From Plasmopara viticola (lineage: Eukaryota > Oomycota > Peronosporomycetes > Peronosporales > Peronosporaceae), in NCBI GenBank assembly GCA_001695595.3, contig MBPM02000004.1, positions 806,001-870,000 of the forward strand: 64,000 nucleotides of DNA, given 5' to 3'. Numbering within the stretch: the stretch's first letter is position 1; every line of letters starts with the position of its first letter. The notes under the pieces are model-generated. The model made no database searches. It was not told where the DNA came from and worked only from the letters and a program-made list of their open reading frames with translations. The translations under genes were made by a program, and so were the position numbers. This document shows positions 58,531 through 64,000 of the stretch, piece after piece.

Positions 58531-59119
58531 AAGCGAGTGGTGACATCAACGGTTACTATACCAAGACAAGATACGCGAAAATCCTTAGTTTTCGATGAAG
58601 GTTTCGGGTTGGAAAGAACGATGAATCATAAAGAATGTAATCGAGACAGTAAACGTATCGTGATTTACTTGATTCTTGGTTTATGCGCATAAATATACCC
58701 GTCTTTCTAGGGTTCGTCTGGCGCCAAATCTTCAAAATTGAGGCACTTCGTTTTGAATGAAATCTGAACATAGCAAAACAACCACAATCTCACGATAGAG
58801 TTGGTATATGAGCGACGGTCACTGCTCCGCACGATGAAGCGATCGTTCCTTGAGGAAGGCTATCCACCATTATCATTTTTTGCGCCAAGTCTACAAGCCA
58901 CGAAAAGCTGAATTGACCATGACGTTCGACCAGTATTTTAGTGAAGACTGCGGAAGTCTAGCATCAGAGTTTGACTGCTGAAAGCACACAAGTCTGCTTG
59001 CGAGTAAAAGTGATGCGACATCAGAAGGCAGTATGAGTGCGAACACGCTTCTAGCTGCGCTGACGTTCCAACATTACAATCGCAAGGTTAGTGCATGTAG
59101 AAGCAAGTGACTAACTTAT

Positions 59120-59244
59120 GTTTACACATCCCACGATCGTCTTTTTTCAAGTTCGTATTAGTATTATCAACCCCATATGAATTAGTAATGAAGACCACAT
59201 GGTTCATTCCAGGTTGCTTTTCAAAAAGTCATTTTACAGCATTC
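59120..59244 (+). promoter_or_regulatory. Upstream motif and initiator of lectin gene Y3
   Basis: GTTTACACATCCCACGATCG starts 151 nt before the ATG. GTCATTTTACAGCATTC occupies 59228-59244. Confidence 0.5.
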
Positions 59245-59270
59245 GTTCTCCCACCCACCCATCTACTACG

Positions 59271-59792
59271 ATGAAGCTCTACTTCCACCTTTTGGCGACG
59301 CTTACGCTTGTTAAAGTCAACGGGTTTGACAACACGAATTTCCCCACGTGCGGAACCGCTGGCGGCCCTCGCGGTAGTTCTTTTGACGACGCGAAATTTG
59401 TTGGCGCTGGGTATAAGTTGGCGTCGATCAAGTTATGCAGTGGCCACCGCGTGGATGGCCTTGGCGTCACGATCATCTCTCCGGACAATAAGAAGCAAGA
59501 GCCGTTTCATGGTTCGATGAAAAATTGTCAAGTGTCCGATCTGGGCCCTAATGACCAGATCATATCGTTTGAGGTGCACACTGCACAACATAACAAGCAG
59601 ACGCGCATTGGTTTCGTCAAGTTCACGAACGAAGCAGGCAACATCATCGAAGCCGGCAGGATGACGAAGGATGAGAACAGAATAAGTGGCTGTGTAGCTC
59701 CTAATGGATATCATCTCGCTGGGTTTTTCGGGCGCGAAGGGGATGAAATTGATGCGCTCGCTCCTATATGGGTGCCCATCAAGGCTGTTTAG
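59271..59792 (+). CDS. Secreted jacalin-like lectin Y3 (173 aa, tail lost)
   Basis: Almost identical to Y2, with five residue changes: K to T in the signal peptide, H to R and H to Y early in the domain, and E to Q plus K to N in the VHTAEHKKQ stretch. It has the same four cysteines, both GxxxD loops and the same premature TAG after PIKAV. The start is chosen as for Y2. Confidence 0.85.
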   Translation: MKLYFHLLATLTLVKVNGFDNTNFPTCGTAGGPRGSSFDDAKFVGAGYKLASIKLCSGHRVDGLGVTIISPDNKKQEPFHGSMKNCQVSDLGPNDQIISFEVHTAQHNKQTRIGFVKFTNEAGNIIEAGRMTKDENRISGCVAPNGYHLAGFFGREGDEIDALAPIWVPIKAV

Positions 59793-59873
59793 CCCTTGCC
59801 TCCACCTGCCACCGCGCAAATTATTCTGCCAGAGGCTCCGCCTGCAACCCAGCCACCTATAATATACTTTTAG
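59793..59873 (+). pseudogene. Untranslated remnant of the proline-rich tail of Y3
   Basis: As after Y2: the frame stays open for 26 codons after the TAG (PLPPPATAQ, then PEAPPATQPPIIYF), ending with TAG at 59871-59873. The stop therefore predates the Y2/Y3 duplication. Confidence 0.75.
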
Positions 59874-61362
59874 AATAGTTGGCACGATATCCAGCCTTTA
59901 GGAGTTTCTTTCATGGCTATCAATTTTTTTTATTATGTCCATAGTTCATATCTTCTGCTCATAGATCCCTGTCTTGCAAGTAATGTAGGTTTAAAAAGCG
60001 CAGAGATGGTAAAATGAGCGCAAATGAGGCTTTTTTACTTGTTCTCGATCGAAGAAAAAAGTTGTGTTTGACAAAATTTCTGCTGCACTGACGTGCCTCT
60101 GAGGTTTGAGTCGAATAGCGCCTTGAACTTGCTTGCAGGATTTTCTTGAATCTCGTTAGTAATGGTGTCGTTGTCTCCTATACATACTACAATAATTGAG
60201 TTGGCCTGTCGTTCGTCCACCCAATGAACCTTTCTGCTTGATAGTCTTGAGAAGTTGAGAAAGACAAAGCGCGAATGATGAGCAGTCAAAGGAAGTAATT
60301 AAATGAGCGGGTGTATAAATAAAAGCATCTTCAATATAGTCGTCGAGTTTAGCTGAGTTGTACGTCGTATCATTTGCTGTTTTTTCTACTAAATAGAAGA
60401 TTCTGATATTTTTCGAAGCGACAAAAAGCTTTCCTAAGCACTTTGACAAATGTCACCAGATCTTTTCACTCTGACATATATAGCCCTGTTTTAATAGGTC
60501 CCTTTCCTCAACATGACCTCGAAATACTCAGGTTATAACTATGTCACCAGACAGAAAAACGAGCTAATTACCTCAACAAGAAAATTTTGGGAAACGCGTC
60601 ATATAAAAAAACAAGAGGCAGCCGGAAATTGCGACTTTCCCAAAGATAACGTTAATTAAGGTATTTAGTAGAGATCGGGCATAGTTGACAAAAAGCATCG
60701 GTGCATTAGAAACTAACACCCTGCAAATCAAAACTGTCAATCACTTGACGTTTAATATATGTCTTACATGTTTGACAATTCTCTTTCGGTCGAAAAGAGA
60801 GGGCAAACACGATGACTTTGCTTATGTTACGTTTCGGTATCTTTTAACGAAAGTAACAACATTGTTCGTAAAGAGCGACAGCGACGTAAACATTCGATGA
60901 GATGTATTAAATGTTATGAATATTATCGAAATGCTGTAGCTGCTCGTTCTTGTGCACGGACCCGAAAAGGCCGCAGGCAATAGTCGACAACAGAAGCTTT
61001 AAGCGAAGCGGTCAATCTTTTGATGTTGTTGAGGATGCATATTAAACATACGCACTGATAATAAAATGAAAATGTCGTTGGAGAGTTAGAAGTTAGGATC
61101 GGTTTTGGAAACTGGCCTGTGTATTTTGGTGAAGGTATACTGCTTCATGTACAAACAAACATCGTAACGTTGCACTCGCCTTTTCCTAAAAGATCGCGTT
61201 TGTCAGTCCAATTTCATTTAAATTTGAATTTCGGCCCCTTGTTAAGTATAAAATTAGAGTTCAGGTCGGCCTCATTCGTGCTACTGCTGCGCTTGCTGCA
61301 GATAATACTGCCGCTCTTGAATCAGATGTCCGATTGACCAAACGTATGGCGAGCCAGACATA
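59874..61362. other. Conserved 3' flank of the Y gene (array unit 3)
   Basis: No gene. Closely matches 45939-47430. Confidence 0.65.
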
Positions 61363-61590
61363 GGGTTCATAGTTGCTGATTATGTTTCATGTCTGCGTTG
61401 CAGATAACCAACAGGGTATCGGCGGTGGTCTGGCAATGGATGTATACAATATCGAGTCGATACCTGTGATTGTCGAAGCGCTTAACGGTCTCACTGTAAG
61501 GCAGATTGCGGCTGGCTGCGATCGCGCTGCGGCTGTGACAGAGGACGGACGGCTGTATATGTGGGAAGCTAAGGTCTGGATTGAGCGTAT
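61363..61590 (+). pseudogene. Inserted RCC1-repeat exon fragment
   Basis: About 225 bp with no counterpart in unit 2 (GCCAGACATA then joins TATGACGACTA directly) or unit 1. After a 3' splice-site-like TGTCTGCGTTGCAG, it encodes VIVEALNGLTVRQIAAG, then CDRAAAVTEDGRLYMW, which is a typical RCC1 beta-propeller repeat. The frame is open but has no start of its own and runs into array sequence, so it is a captured piece of a cellular gene. Confidence 0.65.
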
Positions 61591-61782
61591 ACGACGACTA
61601 AGAAACCGTCCGCCCTGGACAAAAAGTAAAGAGCCTTTCGATCCGTCATAGCGAACACGTAAATGGTTTCGACGTCTTACTATTCCACGGCCAGGACGAG
61701 AGTTATTAGTTTAACAACCAAAAGTTTAAATTTGCCGATATGAAGCATAGTATAGCGTGGTAGATAATAGCCAGCCATACAT

Positions 61783-62177
61783 TGTATCACACTCGCGGAG
61801 GAAGCATCCTTGATGGGCAATCGTTGACCGAGGCTTGGGCGGCGGGCGGGGCAAAGTAGAAAAAGAAGGATAATTGTTTGTTGCATCAAGCAAATTGAGA
61901 AATGGTGAGCTCTTGCGGATTCTTGTCTTGCAACAGCCTTGCGACTGCTACCAGTTCTGAGGCTGTCGTTCTTCTTTACTCCATCTGCTCTATTACGCAT
62001 CCTGGATTAATCTACCAACAACTTTGCTTGACTCGCAAAGCTTAAAATGTATCTTGTCTAAAATTGTGTAAAAGCCAGTTCCTTTTGACAGTACCAGTGC
62101 ATACGTATATGATAAAGTAACTATATGGCTTAGTCTCCGTTATTGGCAAGTCTACCGGAGACAACGGTCACGTCACA
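61783..62177 (-). repeat. LTR of gypsy family G2 (unit 3)
   Basis: TGTATCACACTCGCGG to GGTCACGTCACA, 395 bp, very like 47615-48006. Confidence 0.7.
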
Positions 62178-62948
62178 AGACTTCCCTTCAAATGATGCCG
62201 ATCGTAGATTATCGAGCTTATTCTTTTATAGCTCTCAAAGAGGTCGACGAGTCCGGAAATTTGATTTACTTTCTCTATGGGCTTTCATGTGGTTCCCTTT
62301 TTGACCATCAAAGTCTGCACTGTAGGTAATCCGTATCTACGGTGTCTAATGACAGCTTCAACGAGTTGTCTTTTGGCGCCATTAACGAGCATAAGCTTAT
62401 TCGACATTTGCCGATGCTTGGTCCTTGCGATACGGCTTTAACGGTGAAGTATGGAACACTGGATGTATATATAATTTCTTCGATGGTTTAGACTTTGTGG
62501 TGGACGCATAATATTTGCCACGAAATTGTCAACTTAAAGGGCTTGTAGAAGTATTCTATGCGCTCTTGTGATTCGCTCATCCGGTCCTGTGAGATGTTTA
62601 GCCATGGTTCTTGACGTTGTAGAAACTTTTAAGCTTATTCTTTCAACTTGTGAAATTCTGGATCTATTCCACGTCATACATGCTAAACACAATCTCAAGT
62701 TTGTTTCAAACGGTAGCATTTAAATTGTAGACTGTACTCGTCGGCTACAGGCTATCTCAGCCAAATTCAAAATCTTGTCCGAGCAATCTTTTCTGGGCTG
62801 ATGACACCTTGATGATAATTAAAATAAAGGTTAGTTCTTTTCGTTTGTGGCTCGAAAGCCTAAGCCAAATTGTGTTGCGTTTCCACAACAGACACAATTG
62901 CTAGTCGTAACTTTTATGCAAACTTAGTGTCTCGGTTGGATACAATCG
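62178..62948 (-). pseudogene. G2 integrase remnant cut by a copia insertion
   Basis: The minus strand has MLPFETNLRL (about 62719-62690), the end of the integrase core region, as in units 1 and 2. The sequence follows the other units up to GATACAATCG at 62948, where a copia LTR starts. Confidence 0.6.
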
Positions 62949-63102
62949 TGTTAACATTACACCGCTGAATGCATGTTGAACAGGTGGATGGCTTTACAGT
63001 AATTACAAGTACGTCACAATTAGTAATTACATATGGTAGCCATTCATTGGTCAGGATAAATATATTCACTTCGGTTTTTACTTCCTTCTTAACAGGTTAA
63101 CA
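62949..63102 (+). repeat. Copia 5' LTR
   Basis: A 154-bp segment with inverted termini TGTTAAC...GTTAACA and TG/CA ends. A GC-rich leader to gag follows. The partner LTR is not in the window, so the right boundary is inferred from the terminal palindrome. Confidence 0.6.
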
Positions 63103-63142
63103 GCCGCAAACAACAGCCTCGAATCACCACACCGTCACCGCC

Positions 63143-64000
63143 ATGACTACCAAGCGCACCGAAGTCCTTGTAGGAGATGGTAACTACTACCATTGGGAGT
63201 TCAACATGAGAATGGCTCTCGCAAGAAAAGGGCTGCTGGGACACATTATGGGCGCGAAGGGCGAGAGCGAAATAACGGAGACGTGGCTCGTGAATGACGC
63301 CAAGGCATTGGGTATAATTGCCCAGGGCGTCGAGATACAACACCAGACATAGATACGGTCTGCTACTCGTGCCTTGGAGGCATGGGGAACGCTTCGCGAT
63401 TTCTACCATCGTTCCACTTTACACAACCGTGTCACGATGACACGGCGCCTTCATGAGTTTAAGATGGAGAGTGGCACTCGCATGGTGGAACATCTGGACG
63501 CGTTCGATGAGCTGGTCGTGGGACTCCAGATGACGGGAGAGCCGGTGGATGAATCAAGACAGCTAGTGGTGCTTCTGAGCAGCTTGCCGGCGGAATATGA
63601 AATAATATCTTCTATCGTGGAGAACGCCAAGGACATCACTCAGATCGAAGTCAAGGAGAAGCTGTTGAAGGAGTCAGACAAACTACAGAAGAAGGAAGCA
63701 AGTGAGAAAGCGTTTCGAGCCACAGACAATGATGGACGGATCAAGGGCAGACGAGGAAGTGGCCGCAAGATTTACGCGCCACGCAAGGGCGGCAATTTTC
63801 GGGGAAAATGCTTCAATTGTGACCAGACTGGTCATATGAAGCGGGACTGCCCAGCTGCTGAGAACCGTTCCAGAAACCGTTATAGCGGTAATGATGCAGT
63901 GTTTGCTGTGGGGGATGAGAAATCAGTAAGCTGGCTGATCGACAGTGGTGCGACGTCACACATGACCCCTCACCGAAGTGACTTGATCGACTTCAAGCAA
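63143..64000 (+). pseudogene. Ty1/copia gag-pol (partial, one internal stop)
   Basis: ATG 63143 opens a copia-type gag (VGDGNYYHWEFNMRMALARK) and the frame continues to the window end, except for one TAG at 63350-63352 where relatives have a sense codon in the HQT-IRSATRALEAW region. A zinc knuckle CFNCDQTGHMKRDC (63809-63850) and the start of the protease with WLIDSGATSHM (DSG at 63941-63949) follow. Apart from the single stop the copy looks young. RT, RNase H and integrase would be downstream of the window. Confidence 0.85.

Larger units (their letters stand above)
62949..64000 (+). mobile_element. Ty1/copia retrotransposon, 5' end; runs off the window
   Basis: A 5' LTR followed by gag-pol. 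The left boundary is shown by comparison with unit 1, which reads GTTGAATACAATCGTCTT where this unit has GTTGGATACAATCG then TGTTAAC. The element would therefore have duplicated AATCG or similar; the right end is outside the window. Confidence 0.75.

Noticed and set aside
11480..59792. RXLR or Crinkler effector class for the lectin genes
   Set aside because: No RxLR, dEER, LFLAK or HVLVxxP motif is present after the signal peptides; the proteins are a single jacalin domain.
61373..61651. A small intact RCC1 gene
   Set aside because: Only one repeat, no proper start, and the frame runs out into array sequence; RCC1 proteins need about seven repeats.

Overview
This window looks like a gene-poor, transposon-rich piece of an oomycete nuclear genome, probably a Phytophthora or downy-mildew relative. 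Nothing bacterial is visible. The basis is two very short GT-AG introns (71 and 69 bp), initiator-like core promoters (GTCATTYT type), several decayed Ty3/gypsy and Ty1/copia elements, and a family of small secreted jacalin-domain proteins lying among repeats. The organism call is inference, not a database result.

Layout. 1-10.7 kb: mostly unrecognised decayed sequence, with a minus-strand non-LTR retrotransposon tail (about 4.6-5.8 kb), a hairpin at 9.0 kb and a gypsy integrase scrap near 10 kb. 10.8-14.9 kb: an inverted duplication carrying two nearly identical lectin genes (11480-12100 plus, 13554-14174 minus). 14.9-20.9 kb: a minus-strand Ty3/gypsy element with both LTRs, a disrupted gag-pol and a 332-bp insertion in one LTR. 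22.0-23.7 kb: a three-exon LMBR1-family membrane protein gene, the only clearly conserved cellular gene. 24.9-27.6 kb: a non-autonomous DNA element with about 90-bp terminal inverted repeats and a perfect 9-bp target duplication, whose cargo is a coiled-coil gene fragment and a nearly full-length broken alpha-tubulin gene (a Pack-MULE-like structure). 27.7-31.3 kb: little recognisable.

31.4 kb to the end: a tandem array with a period of about 13.8-13.9 kb. Each period carries lectin type X, a lectin relic, lectin type Y, a conserved 3' flank and a mosaic block of a second gypsy family (LTRs of about 395-418 bp). The array reads Y1-[gypsy]-X2-relic-Y2-[gypsy]-X3-relic-Y3-[gypsy]. The last block is cut by a Ty1/copia element at 62949 that runs off the window.

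Genes acting together. Seven intact lectin genes share a signal peptide, four cysteines, a jacalin fold signature and an upstream motif about 150-160 nt before the ATG, so they probably form one co-regulated secreted family. The two X copies differ by many amino-acid replacements, while the two Y copies in the same duplicated units are almost identical. Both Y copies have lost a proline-rich tail to a shared stop codon. A role in host or cell-wall glycan binding is plausible but is inference.
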